A stretch of DNA of 64,000 nucleotides, from NCBI RefSeq assembly GCF_905475395.1, contig NC_058337.1, positions 32,016,983-32,080,982 on the forward strand, written 5' to 3'. Position numbers and translations under genes: made by a program. Source of the stretch: Chrysoperla carnea. Taxonomy: Eukaryota; Arthropoda; Insecta; Neuroptera; Chrysopidae. Under the pieces are notes generated by a model, which made no database searches, was not told where the DNA came from, and saw only the letters and a program-made list of their open reading frames with translations. This document shows, in pieces, positions 1-11,748 of the stretch. Position 1 is the first letter of the stretch, and every line of letters starts with the position of its first letter.

Positions 1-30
1 TTCAGTATCACTTGCAAGGATGAAACAAAT

Positions 31-193
31 CGAAAAATCATCGAAATTGGCCCACGCGTTTGGTCTCTATTGCTCCACATAAGAACACATATTCATTATT
101 TTCACTCGTAACGTTATGATAAATAGATTGACTTCAAAAACATCAAAATCAGCCCACGCGTTTGGTGTCTAGTGTGCCATATAGGAACACACA
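31..193. repeat. Diverged direct repeat, two units of about 60 bp
   Basis: Positions 31-90 and 133-193 share the order catcgaaat-tgg / catcaaaat-cag, then CCCACGCGTTTGGT, then a 'tct..tg..ccatata.gaacaca' stretch. They are about 102 bp apart in the same orientation. Nothing indicates coding potential. They may be two units of a longer tandem array that enters the window from the left. Confidence 0.6.
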
Positions 194-1061
194 TATATGT
201 ATAGAGTGATAAACATATTACCACTCCTTTGCGTTGTTCAGTCGGGTAAAAATAAATGTACGAGTTACATAAAAGAGAGATTTTGTCAAATGATATTATT
301 TTCACTTGATTGTCGAAAATTGTATTAAAGTAGTTAGCTTTGACGCCTCCTGAAAAACATATCAAAGCTGGTAAATAAGAGAAAAATATTTTTTGATAGC
401 TCAATACGATCGTAAAAAACAATTTTTATTTAATATAATAAAACATACAAGTCGAGAAAAAAGTTTAGATTATTGTCTATTTTAACGCAAAAAAATCAAA
501 ACCTGTTCCTCATAATCAACTAAACTTACCATGATTTCTTTCTTCTTTTTGTCTATTACGTATGTTTTATACATTTTTCATTCCTCTCCCACCATATTTC
601 TATTTTATGCTTTTTTGTTTTAAAATTATGTATGATTTTCATAATTTGATTAATTTTTTGACGTGAAATGATTAAAAAGGAATATATAAAATTAGAAAAA
701 ATTATTTCAAACCCTACTTAAATAATGAAGTAATACTATACTCAAAAAAATTCGTTGCGTATTAGCTGCGTTGGCTAAGCGAATCCCCTCAAAGATTGAA
801 AAAATAACAGAAAAAATCGAATGTTGCATTTTTATTTTTTTTATTTCGAAAACTAATCGCCTACAGAAAAAATCACTTTCTGCTGAGTACTTTTTGCTTA
901 AAACAGATAAAAAAATACAAAAATATTTTTTATTTTAACCAACCCTTGTTTATCGGTCGATTTTTCTCATTAACGAACTTGACTTTCAAATACCAAAACC
1001 CTTCTTGATACCAAATTTTATTATAATCGGGCGTAAATTGAGACCGCTAGAGAGTTTACAG

Positions 1062-1068
<7 letters not shown>
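194..1068. other. AT-rich DNA, nothing recognised
   Basis: No feature could be supported here. The longest reading frame is a 102-codon minus-strand stretch (114-422) with a hydrophobic, AT-driven composition and no recognisable motif, treated as chance. Confidence 0.5.

Positions 1069-1114
<46 letters not shown>
1069..1114. repeat. (TA)n microsatellite
   Basis: An uninterrupted alternating TA run of about 46 bp. It forms a pair with a longer run some 60 bp downstream. The spacer between them is unique sequence. Confidence 0.95.
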
Positions 1115-1117
<3 letters not shown>

Positions 1118-1174
1118 TTCTTCAAATGTCCATCGACCCTACCTAATAGATTTCAAAAATTACCATCGTTAAAG

Positions 1175-1247
<73 letters not shown>
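1175..1247. repeat. (TA)n microsatellite, about 72 bp
   Basis: An uninterrupted alternating AT/TA run, long enough to extrude as a cruciform and to be length-polymorphic or misassembled. Confidence 0.95.
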
Positions 1248-1249
<2 letters not shown>

Positions 1250-1250
<1 letters not shown>

Positions 1251-2180
1251 GGTACTAAAAATATACTTATAACCCCATGCAATTGACTATTTATAGTAAG
1301 TGAAGTTATATATAACTTAACAAGGTATTGCTAACTTTGGTCAACCCCGGATCTATTGGAGGGAGCGGGGTTTCAAATCGAGACACTCTTCAGAAAATTA
1401 TAATATAATGGGTTTGAAAAAAAATTTTATAATTTCCAACAGATAAATAAAGACGATCTAATACGAAAATATTCAAAAGAATGCTGTTGCTTCTTGCCAA
1501 GAAATTGCAAACTTGTAGGTAAGAAGCGTTTCCTAAGGTTAGTATGGCTTTAAAAACATGTTGCACATTACCAACGACATCTGCAAGCTGTGAGCGAATA
1601 ATTACCTATCTGCGTTCAATATAAAACTGCCGTTGAAACTGAATTTAGTGAGCTAATAGATTAGAAAGCATCAAATGTCGGGTCCTTAAAATCAAGGAAA
1701 TATCTAGATTGTCAGTTGTTTTGCTTGTTATATGTTTCCCGTGTTTAATTTTATGTCAAACAAATTTAAAAAAATGTTAATTTATTAAAGGGTTTTTATT
1801 TTCCCACAAAAAACCATTATTATATTATTTTAAACACTTGACAGAAAGGGCGACATTATCAAGTTCCTACTACGGTAAAACGTAAATCCGGGACGTCTTT
1901 GTTCCTTACACTAAATTAAACAAATTAGGAATTGTTTCAAACTTATAAACAAACACATAGGTACAGCTAAATGAAATAGGTTAAAACAAAATTGAACCAA
2001 TCATTGTAAAATTATATTAACAATTAAAATTTTTTAATAATTAAATTAAATGTCATTTGAATTGGATTTGTTACAATTAATTACAATCATTTCAAAATCG
2101 ATGATTAAATATGACATGTATTTGATAAAAACATTTATGATTTTTACCATTTTATACCCTGTTATCCCTTACCGTATAAC
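1250..2180. other. AT-rich DNA, nothing recognised
   Basis: No reading frame, RNA or terminal-repeat structure was identified in this stretch. Confidence 0.4.
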
Positions 2181-2183
2181 CCT

Positions 2184-2350
2184 ATATATATTATAAATGT
2201 GAAAGTATGGATGTTTGTTCGTTTATTTGTTTATTCTTGTGTTTGCTATGCTTTCACGCAAAAACTAATGGATGGATGGATTTGAATGAAACTTAACAAT
2301 AATATAGCTCCATACATCAGAATAAGACATAGGCTATAATTTTAAAAAAA
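2184..2350 (+). mobile_element. 5' fragment of Helitron family B
   Basis: The stretch beginning TATATATTATAAATGTGAAAG, followed by 'ggatg.ttgtt.gttt', 'cacgc.aaaact', and 'atatagctc.atacatcagaataa.acat', matches in order the 5' half of the complete Helitron B copy at 7396-7560. The expected TC start is not intact (ACCC precedes the shared sequence) and no CTAG 3' end was found, so this is a truncated copy. Confidence 0.6.
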
Positions 2351-3235
2351 TTCAATAAATTAAATCTCTTCTGCGGGTTTTTTCCTTAATTATTCATTAA
2401 ATATTACTTAAATAATTTTTTTATAAATAGCCTTATATTTATAAATAGTGACCCAGCACTGGTTAAGCTTAGCGCACCATCTGCGCCCTCTATTTCAAAA
2501 ACGGTTCAACGAACAAAAAAAGTTTCAAACAAAATTTGTAGAAAATTTTAACTTCTACAACTTTTATAATAAATGTTAATACGATTGAAGCCAGAAGAAA
2601 CGAAATATTCACAAAAAACCTGATTTTCGAGACCTTTGACCTTGAATGACGCGCACGCGTGACCATATGTGATTTTTGAGACAACATTTGTACTATCAAA
2701 ATAAAGGTTTGTACAAAAAATTAGCTCATTCCGTTAGATTCCGAGGGAAAACCCTTAGATGATTGGAGTATTCGTATTTGTCGTATTTGCCAGCATAATG
2801 ATGAAAATGAAACATTTTTTAATTCGAAAATCATTCCAAATTGTTTCGACTTCTTTCAAGTGAATGTAATTTTTATCTTGTGGCAAAAAGAATGCTTTTA
2901 TCAAGTCCTTGAAATAAAACACAGCATTTTCGAGTAAAGACATTTTTTAATAGTAACCAATGAAAACTCTCACTAATAAGTACTGTGGATATGTATAATA
3001 AAAATAATATATTTAGCCCATAAATGCTCCTATTATATTGTCATACATTGTTTATCCCTTGGCATTTGAAGGTATCTAAATAGCATATCTTGAACGCACA
3101 TCATCATTTTAATGACTATCCATGGTGGCAGTAAAGGGCATATTACAACTCCATTATAATACCTGTCCATATTTTTGAATGATCAAATTAAATAAAACAA
3201 TTGAAAGTTGACAGTCAGATATAATTTTAATCTAT
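2351..3235. other. AT-rich DNA, nothing recognised
   Basis: Two short minus-strand open frames (2490-2699, 2755-2943) lack motifs and look like chance. No repeat boundary was identified. Confidence 0.4.
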
Positions 3236-3238
3236 TTA

Positions 3239-3790
3239 TGCAAGAGAAAACAAACAATTGCCTGAGTTAATTGTTGAAATACCATGTATAGACAGTGTTG
3301 GTTACATTGTCACATTATACTTACATACATGCCACACATACATAGCTGATTGTCCCATATAATACATACTAAACAATTTGCGCCTAATTTGCGCCCTCAC
3401 GAGTAAACAGTGATGTTTACGAAAAAATGTTCATACGAAAAAAAGGTGTTCATTTTTTAATGAGAATCCCTTTTTTACATTTAAACTTTGCTTCTATCTC
3501 TAACGGTTTATAAGATGGATCCTACGGACTAAAGAACCAATTGACCTATGTTGCTCATTTACGAACTCGACCTCACTTTTTACGCCCTGATCTTTTATCA
3601 TTTTGAGTTATCGTGTTCACAGACGGTAGGACGGACGGATGGACGATCAACCAAAAATGGACTGATTAGGTAATTTTATGAACACCTCTTATACCAAAAT
3701 TGTTTTCGTAGTATAAATATTTTTAGACGTTACAAACTTGGGACTAAACTTAGTATACCTTGGTATATATTACATATATACATGGTATAA
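3239..3790 (-). repeat. R1 interspersed repeat, copy a
   Basis: R1 is the most frequent repeat in the window. Read in the orientation defined as forward, it starts ACCATGTATATG, passes through 'agtcccaagtttgtaacgct', an internal GTCT/GTCC-rich microsatellite, 'gataactcaaaaacgaaa' and 'cttgtaaaccgttagagata', then 'cgtaaacatcactgtttac', and ends near CAATTGTTTGTTTTCACTTG. This copy is reversed. No coding capacity and no terminal inverted repeat at the very ends were seen, so the class is undetermined (non-autonomous MITE, SINE or Helitron derivative). Confidence 0.85.
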
Positions 3791-4067
3791 AAATGTTGGT
3801 ATTTATGAATTTATTCTATCAAATATTATTTTAAACAAACGTACCGCCCTACCTTTGAACGGGTTGTGCAGGATTATAATTAAACAAATCACTCATTAGG
3901 AACTCGCTCGCTGACTGACAGACAACCTATTATTGATTGATAGATACTAAACGTAAATTATTGGTTATTGTATAGTATACCATATTCCAGTTCTAAGCAC
4001 AACGTTATATTTTGTAACAATTAAGTTTCAAATACAAGAAGTCATGTGCTTTAAATCTAACAACATA

Positions 4068-4500
4068 ATGTACCATAGATACATGTGCGCAGGAATTATC
4101 CAAGGAAGGGGTTCAAACTTTTGATCGCCAAGTTATGTCATAAAGTTAATACATGTTAGTTAGGTCAAAAGGTTATATTCAGGCACTGTTTTTCAAAAAG
4201 TTAATTCTGAGAGGTATATTGATATTGTATATAGAGCGAGGATTAAGCCTTTCAGCTGATCTACAAATATTCTCGATCGAAGATATGTTTTGAGACATTC
4301 AATGTTGAAAAAAAGCGTTCCTCCTTCGCTGTTGTCATAGCATTAAGCATTTAGTAGACATTCGGAAACACATCGTTATTGCCAATATGTTGAGTACCTG
4401 CTTCGATTGAATTTTTGGCACCTCGCCCGGCCAAGCATTTTTGCCTATGTTGAATTTCGTCGACCCAAATGTCACGAGAATCATCGTGCAAAATTTAATA
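4068..4500 (+). mobile_element. Relic related to the hAT-like element at 53,476
   Basis: The block TGTGCGCAGGAATTATCC with 'aaggggttcaaacttttg', and further on 'ccaatatgttgagtacctgcttcgattgaatttttg', parallels in the same order the left part of the hAT MITE at 53,476-54,180 ('gtgcgcagagttatccaaggga', 'ttggaaatattgagtgcttcg'). The terminal CAGGCCCG and any target duplication are missing, so it is an old truncated copy. Boundaries are approximate. Confidence 0.4.
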
Positions 4501-4548
4501 TTCTAGTTCAAAGTCAAGAAATAGTTTTCATCAAAGAGACAAAAGCTA

Positions 4549-5050
4549 AATATTGATGCTACGAAAAAAATTTTGGTATAGGTGTTGATAAAATCACCTA
4601 ATTGGTCCATTTACGGTTGCCTGTCCGTCTATCCGTCGGTCCGTCTGTCTGTCAACTCGATAACTCAAAAACGAAAAGTGATATCTAGCTGAAATTTTTA
4701 TAGCGTGCTCAAGACGTAAAAAGTGAGGTTGAGTTCGTAAATAAGCAACATGAGCCAATTGGGTATGACTCCTACGGACCCATCTTGTAAACCGTTAGAG
4801 ATAGAACAAAAGTTTAAATGTAGATAGAAGAAATGTTTCTTATAAAAAATAAACAACTTTTGTTTGAATCATTTTTTCGTAAACATCACTGTTTACCCGT
4901 GAGAGCGCAAATTGTATAGTATGTATTATATGGGAATATCAGTTATGTATGTGTGACATATATGTATGTGTAATGTGAGAGACTAATCAACACTATCTAT
5001 ACATGATATTTCAACAATTAACTCAGTCAATTATTTGTTTTCACTTGTTT
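4549..5050 (+). repeat. R1 interspersed repeat, copy b (5'-truncated)
   Basis: It begins inside the repeat at 'aaatattgatgctacgaa', carries the GTCC/GTCT microsatellite at 4619-4652, and runs to the usual end at TTTTCACTTG. It is inverted relative to copy a about 760 bp upstream. Confidence 0.8.
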
Positions 5051-5150
5051 ATATTCCATTATTTAATATGAAATAAATTTAAAATACAATAAATATATTC
5101 AAATACAAAATGAATATTATTATAATAAATATTTACACTTTACGAGTGTT

Positions 5151-5171
5151 TAATAATAATAATAATAATAA
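5151..5171. repeat. (AAT)n microsatellite
   Basis: About seven AAT/TAA triplets in an AT-rich stretch. Confidence 0.85.
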
Positions 5172-5359
5172 ATGTAGTTTGTTTTTAGTATTATTTATAG
5201 AGGGTGTTTAATACACGGCATATTTATGTATAAATAATGAGGTTTTATAAAGTTGATTCCAATAACGATAAACTTCAATAAGAAGCGATATGTTGTTATA
5301 AGAATGGTGGTTACTAAAAGAATGATGGTCCTAGATAAATTTTACAAAAAAAAAAATTA

Positions 5360-5910
5360 AGAGTTAAGCGACAAAGGCCTCGCACAAATTTGATCTAATC
5401 TACATTACGGACAAACTTTTTCAAATTTTGGCAAATGATAGTTTAAGTCATTCTAAAGAAAAGTTTTCATGGTCACTAGTCATGAAAATGGCAGGATTTC
5501 ATGTTATAGCTAAATTAAATTTGGAAAATGTACTTATTTGTATAATATATGTGTGTCTAGGCAAATACATATAAAGATATTTTTTTTTTAAAGAATAGGT
5601 ATATTACGAAATTTAAAACAGGAGCAGCGTTAAATGTTCAGTGGATCAATAATATGAATTGTTAAGATAAATATTTTCAGGTACATATATACGTACATGA
5701 TTTTTGACACTTAAATTGCAATAATTTTTTTATATAAATGAGTACATTTTCCAATTTTAATTTAGCGATAACTTGAAATCCTGTCATTTTCACAACTTGT
5801 GACCTTGGGAACTTTCCTTCAGAATGACTTAAACTATCATTTGAAAAAGTTTGACCGAAATGCAGATTACATATAGTTTGTGCAAGGTCTTTTAGACATA
5901 TTTTAGTTTT
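5360..5910. mobile_element. Foldback element P1
   Basis: A left arm (about 5374-5533) and a right arm (about 5742-5893) are imperfect inverted complements. For example, 'catttgccaaaatttg' read on the minus strand matches 'catttgaaaaagtttg' on the plus strand, and 'ttggaaaatgtac' matches 'gtacattttccaa'. The spacer is about 210 bp of AT-rich DNA. It is probably a foldback-type MITE; no target duplication was identified. Confidence 0.65.
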
Positions 5911-6289
5911 AGTATGTGATTCCGATTTTTGACTTACTCAGGAAATTTTGAAGTACAAGGAAAATGAGAGATGAAGAAGAAAATCCGGTTTAAGTAAACA
6001 ACTTGTTTGATAAATATTTCTTCGACTTAACAACTTGATTGTTGGATCAATCTTATTCATAGATTAAATTGTATCTTAAGAAACGATTCTCAAGTTAATT
6101 CCATGAAAATTTAATACAAATATTGCTGAATTTATTATGCAATACGGAGCAGTAGGGTTATGACAATCGATAACGGATATACCTAAAACATCCCTCAGAA
6201 AAATTAATATTTTGTCCTCCTACGCAAGTTTTTTGTCCTCAGTACTTTGGTCTTGTTCTTAAGCACATTTTCATATTTATAACAAGAAA

Positions 6290-6429
6290 CCGGCTCAGTA
6301 GCGATCAATCGACTTCATTCATTTGGCAACTGACTGGAAGGTTGCGGGTTCAAATCCATGCAGCAGCAGTCATGATCAATCCCTATTACTATCCCTATCC
6401 CTATCCTTATTCTTTATCCTGATCCTTAA
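6290..6429 (+). mobile_element. 5' part of SINE S2 (tRNA-like head), interrupted
   Basis: It contains a degraded tRNA-like head ('ggctcagtagcg' and the B-box-like 'gcgggttcaaatcc' at 6347-6360), followed by 'gcagcagcagt'. This corresponds to 'gcgggttcgaatccaggcagcggcagt' of the complete S2 copy near 24.5 kb. A degenerate CCCTAT-type expansion (about 6380-6429) follows, then Helitron B. The rest of the SINE resumes at 7965. Assignment to S2 is by this order of shared blocks. Confidence 0.5.
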
Positions 6430-7964
6430 TCCTTATCTAATATATAAAATTCACGTGTCACAGTTTTCGTTGCCATACTCCTCCGAAACGGCTTGACCGA
6501 TTTTGATGAAATTTTGTGTGCATATTGGGTAGGCCTGAGAATCGGCCAACATCTATTTTTCATCCCCCTAAATGTTAGGGGTAGTCCACCCCTAAATTTT
6601 TTTTTTTATTTTTTAGACAAAATTTTTAATTTCTCTTTTTTTATGATACAACATACAAAAATACATACAATCCTCAATTTTCACCCTTCTACGATCAACC
6701 CTTATTTTTTAATAGCCATTTTAGTAATTTAATCATTTTTCCTCTCCGGTCGAAAACTGATCAATCGTCATTTAATTAGTTATCCCCGCCAGATGTCTAC
6801 AGGTGTCACTTCTGACCCAGTAAACAGCAAGGAGTAGGGATGAAAACGAAGCCGGTCCCCTTTCTTTCTTACTCCCTACACAGTTGTCGGCCATCATTAT
6901 TGTTTATGCATCAAGTGTAGTAGTAACGTTGACAATTATTATTCTCAGTGTAACTCTCATATTAACTTTTAATCATTCCTATTTTATCAATAATAATAAT
7001 TAAATTATCAATTTTGAGTGTATTTTTCACGATTACTTAATCAAGTGATTTTATAACCTCAAAAGTACTCAACACGTGACACGAGCTATAGCATTAAGAG
7101 ATTGATATTGTTTAATAGTGTTACTGTCGTAATTGTTTAATTATTAATGATATATAATTTTAAGGAATAAATTATAATACCTTAAAAATAATGTTTGCCT
7201 TTTGTTATTTTTATATTCCCTCATCGTTCACAGCGCTTCATGCTTATTTCACGCATATACCACATTCTTACATACATACAATATACACATTCTAACATAC
7301 ATACATACTTACAATAAGTAAGCTATTTTTTGTCTACACTAGAAATTACTAGGAAATTATTTATATGGCAAAACAACGTTTGCCGGGTCAGCTAGTATAT
7401 TATAAATGTGAAAGTAAGGATGATTGTTTGTTTGTTTGTTACGTTATCACGCTAAAACTAGAGAATGGTTTTAAATGAAACTGTACAGTAATATAGCTCA
7501 TACATCAGAATAACACATGAGCTATAATTTAAAAAGATTATATTAATATAATAAAAAAAATAATTAAAAATTAAATTTAATCTGACATTTATTATTTAAA
7601 ATTTTTACAGAAACCTTTAATTTATGGTTCAAAATGATGATTATAGTTGGAGCAGATTTATGATCATATTTTTGAACCATAAATTAAATAATTCTGTAAA
7701 AATTTAAAATAGTAAAAATAATAATTCTGTAAAAATTTTAAATAGTAAAGTGTCAAACAATTCATGGTAATATTTTCTGATGAACTCCATGAAATATGAC
7801 TATTTTACAATTAAAAAAATTGAAAACTGTACATACCTTTTAGCTGCGTAAAACAATCCCTTCAAGTGTTATGGAAGGAAGATAAATGAAATCAAGAGAG
7901 GTGGAGGCTATGAAGCGGTGGTTTTTACTTTTAAGCCCAGTGAAGCGGGCAGGTATCAAGCTAG
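6430..7964 (+). mobile_element. Helitron B (non-autonomous), split by Helitron A
   Basis: The 5' tip TCCTTA (6430-6435, preceded by A) and the body 7396-7964 form one element of about 575 bp once the Helitron A insert is removed. Rejoined, the start reads TCCTTATATATTATAAATG, the expected family start. The 3' end has a GCCC...GGGC hairpin (7935-7950), then 'aggtatcaag' and CTAG (7961-7964), followed by T. This is the TC...CTRR structure, inserted between A and T, that defines Helitrons. The interior (7590-7750) includes a palindrome around 'tttatggttcaaaa'. It encodes no Rep-helicase. Confidence 0.75.
6436..7395 (+). mobile_element. Helitron A (non-autonomous, 960 bp)
   Basis: It starts TCTAATATATAAAATTCACG directly after A (6435) and ends CTAG (7392-7395) directly before T (7396). 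A 3' hairpin, GGCAAA-loop-TTTGCC at about 7366-7384, lies roughly 7 bp before the CTAG. The 5' region holds the 'cctccgaaacggcttgaccg' and 'gagaatcggccaacatctat' blocks that I recognise as a very widespread insect mini-Helitron sequence. The 79-codon frame at 6493-6732 is an accident of this repeat. Confidence 0.85.
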
Positions 7965-8160
7965 TTACAATTATAACTAATGGGGCGATAAATTGATCAC
8001 ACTATCGTCGCTTAGACAAGAACGAAGTAATCGACTCCATCCACATCATAAAGTGAATTGTATGTATGGATGTAGTTTAAAATAAAATAATGATTAAAAA
8101 CAATGATGTGGATGGCCTCTGTTATAGATGATATCTGAAAAACGGAAGTTAAACCCCAAT
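7965..8160 (+). mobile_element. 3' part of SINE S2, resumed after Helitron B
   Basis: 'aattgatcacactatcgtcg', 'aacgaagtaatcgactccat', 'gatggcctctgttata' and the terminal 'gaagttaaacccc' match in order the body and tail of the complete S2 copy at 24,332-24,628 (reverse strand there). It begins immediately at the Helitron B 3' end. The tail is 'ccaatattttttt'. Confidence 0.75.
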
Positions 8161-9160
8161 ATTTTTTTAAACTTATACCAAGACTTACATGTGTTAGCCA
8201 ATGATCCGTAGCTCATAAGACTAGGTGCTTAGTTCCGGTCCTGACTTTTTTTATAACGGGCCCTCGGGCAAACACTTTGTCTAATAAGCATTACAAACCA
8301 AACGAAGTGTTTTTATATTTGATCCAATTTTATCCACCTGTTTATCAAAAACCCATATTTGCATGAATAATTCTCCGTGGTGGTTTTCTTCCAACCAATT
8401 AGGGCAATCAACTTCCACATTGATGGACAAAGGTGGTATTCCAGGTTTATTTATTAATTTCGATATGAAATTTCACCCGCCACAACGTATACAAAGCCAA
8501 AAATCCCTCTATTGGCTTTTTTCCCCATTCGTTTAAAGTACAGCTTGATTGAAAGGATTTCCGTGATACTTTGAATATGACGTAGAACATAAAATTCTTA
8601 ATCGATATCAATATTAAGATTTGATTAATTAACATACACACATGCTTCTATTAATACAAGAAACGTTCTGTTTGCGTGACTAAAGAGGGCATTAGTTCTG
8701 TGATTAGTGACTTGATGTGATCAATCAGTACAAAATTATAAATTTGAATCATAAAATTGACGAAAATGGAAATGCATCTTGGTACATGGTGCTTTGAACA
8801 AGTTGTACTTTAAGCGCATGGGTAAAAAAGGCCAATAGCTGAATATTTTGGTAGTTTGGATACGTTTTAGATGGCCGAAATTCTGTGTAGAAATCAATCA
8901 CAAAATTGTATAAATTAATTTTTTGCAGGCTTTATCAATATTTTTACAAGCTTTTACTTTGTTTCACCTGTCCCGTTGTCTGTCTGTAATCAAATCTTGC
9001 AAGTCAAATTTGATTCACTCTCCGGTTTCTAATTGAGCTGAAATTTTGCATGCACATTTAGTTTAGAATGACAATGGATGGTAAGGTTGTTGCGTCCTGA
9101 TTTTCCCATCGCTTCCACCATATTTGATATATATACATTTTTATATATTTTTATCTCTTA
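8161..9160. other. Unclassified; one common-repeat relic
   Basis: No gene was found. The stretch about 8940-9130 ('cacctgtcccgttgtctgtc', 'gagctgaaattttgcatgca') has the wording of a repeat I associate with several insect genomes, but no second copy occurs in the window and its borders are unclear. Confidence 0.35.
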
Positions 9161-9167
9161 AAATAAA

Positions 9168-9470
9168 AATTTTAGTAAAATTCTTTTTAAGGGTCAAGCA
9201 TTTATTGTACTAAAAAGTAGAAAATAATTTTATCTATGAGTCACTCATACCCGACTATTTGTAAAAGCTTGAGGCGCTTAATATCAAGAATGAATCGGAA
9301 AATAATTAGGCATATGGAGTAGATGAGGCGTTCCTATTCATTTTTGATATTTTAAATTGAGCGCCTCAAGCTTTAACGAATAGTCAGGTATGAGTGACTC
9401 ATAGGTAAAATTATTTTCTACTTTTTAGTACAATAAAAGCTTGTCCCTTAAAAAGTATTCTTTATTAAAT
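9168..9470. mobile_element. Foldback element P2
   Basis: The arms 9168-9296 and 9335-9470 are inverted complements of high similarity. 'tatgagtcactcatacc' pairs with 'ggtatgagtgactcata', and 'gcttgaggcgctta' pairs with 'gagcgcctcaagc'. The spacer is about 38 bp. No coding potential. Confidence 0.85.
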
Positions 9471-10300
9471 TTTTTTTTTACTATAATTCTGCATCAAATA
9501 ATTTTAGAAATTATTAGAGAAACAAAATAATTTACATATAAAAACTTTTTACATCAATAATTTAAAATTAATACAAAAACTATCAAAGTAAATTAAAAAT
9601 ATACACCAGAAATATTTATAGATCTAATACCAGTTTAATAGCATTTATAAACCTAACCAAAAATTTAATCCACTCGTGAAGGATTAATAATTTTAGAGGA
9701 TCATCTTTGTTGGAATCATCCCTATTGATTATAATTTGTATTTCATTTCAAATGTAATAATAATATATAATTATATATTATTATCAATTAATATAATAAG
9801 TATATTATTCCAGGAATATTACGGTTATTTATTATTTAAATTATAAACTTGATAAATATTATTTTCATACAATTTGAAATTATTTTCTTGCACGCTTTAA
9901 TGAAAGCTATTTATTTTGCGACCGTGCCTGTTTAAAATAACAGCAGAGAGATTTCATGAAAATAAATAATCAGCAATGAATTAAGGTTGTTGTCGCGATA
10001 TTTGAGTAGCGTCTGAAAATTCTAAATTTTTGTGTACTTACTAAAGACATGATTATACAATTACCCTTAAAATTTGAATCTGATTGACCGTCTAGAATTC
10101 AAGATAAATTTAATTAAAAGTTCGATATTTAACATGTATGGTATACACTCTTTATACTTTTGCATCAGTTATTATTTTATAAAAAACAAACTAACTGTCA
10201 GATATTTTCCAAAAACTAACAGTCTTTTAATTGATTTGTATCGATAAAAAAAAATTTTTGACTGTCTAGTTATTTTTTAAAAATGGTTTAAAGTTCAACA
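9471..10300. other. AT-rich DNA, nothing recognised
   Basis: Mostly A/T with short homopolymers. No feature could be supported. Confidence 0.4.
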
Positions 10301-10307
10301 ATTTATA

Positions 10308-10379
10308 AGCAAGTATACATAGTAGCGAGTCAGACAGAGAGAAGTAGTAGCAAGTATACATAGTAGCGAGTCAGACAGA
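10308..10379. repeat. Perfect tandem duplication, 31-bp core, 41-bp period
   Basis: The core from 'agcaagtatacatag' to 'gtcagacaga' occurs identically at 10308-10338 and 10349-10379. Identity indicates a recent local duplication. Confidence 0.9.
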
Positions 10380-11745
10380 AGATTGTTAGGATTGGTGTTG
10401 TGTACGTACACATGAATATCGTGTAACGTCTCCACTAGTACAGGCTTGCTTAAATATTATGGATCACTTAGCTACAAACTCGTATACTTTTACAGCGCGC
10501 ATATTCCATAATATTTATATATATATTGTACCACGACAACTACCCTAATGAAGATTTTTTAAGGTATTTAAGGCTTACTTAAGTCGGATCTTTGATTAAT
10601 TTTCTATCCTTTACGTAATCATTTTAGATATGTAAAAAAATCCACAAAAAATACGATGTTAAATCCATACAAACTGTATTCACGAATAATAGAACGCTAC
10701 CATTTCCCAAATATATTTTGTGCCGGAAAAAAATTTTTACATAATAGATTCAGCCTGGAAACGAGTTCTGTGTTTTTGGAGGGCAAGCTATTTATTGGAA
10801 TTTTCATCTCTTTAAAGAAACACAACTTTAAGATAAACTTTCAGTTTAAAGCCTCTTCCACACTCTCACGAAGTAAGACGAAGTCGGGCAAGCCACGATA
10901 ATGTGGATAATGTTGGACATTTTCGTGATTTCTTGTGTAATTCAGAAGCTTTTATGGCTTTCTCAAAAAAGTCGAAGAAAAGAAGTTTTCAAGCGGAATA
11001 TGAATTTTAGACAGTAAATTTTAATTTTTAAGCTCGTAAAACATTTAAATGATTTTTGATACAATTTTCGACAAAGTCAAGAGAAACAGTTAGGGTTTAT
11101 TTAAAGGCTAAGTCCCATTTCTGTTTGTATTTTATACGCTTATTTTTAGACACCTGAATTATTTATTCTTAGTGTGCAACTCGAAATCTAACTGTTTTCG
11201 TTTCGGAGAATTCTGGTAACATTGACACACACATACAGAACAATGGTTAAAAATAGAACTATTGGAAAAAGTGAATTTCAAATCCTTATATCCGTTGTGA
11301 GGCCGCCGTCGAATCGGTGGAAAACTCTATTATTATACACAACATGTGTATAGAGATAAAAATTTCATCCTTTTTCATTTATAAAAGCACTTTGAACATA
11401 AAAAAATAATAGAAACATTACCTAAACATAAAAGAGCCACATTAGTTATTCCTAGAATCTATTGACAATTATACGCTTTCATTTTGTTTTCATGAATAAA
11501 CCTTTAAATTAAAAATTGATGAGAGAGATACTTTTTTTTTTTAAATAAAATGATTTGAAATTTTCAAGTGAAATGAATATAAAATATGAGAAGTATTCAA
11601 AATTATTGATGTGGTAAAATATTTTTTGGTTTTTTCTTTTTGTTACCCTCGATAATAATAATTGTCTAGTATTTACGGTTTCTTTTTTTTGATAATATTA
11701 AAAAAGAGAACAAAGATAGAAAAGGAAATATATGTTTACGTATAA
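10380..11745. other. AT-rich DNA, nothing recognised
   Basis: An 81-codon frame (10656-10901) has no motif, and the rest is simple AT-rich sequence. Confidence 0.4.
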
Positions 11746-11748
11746 TAT

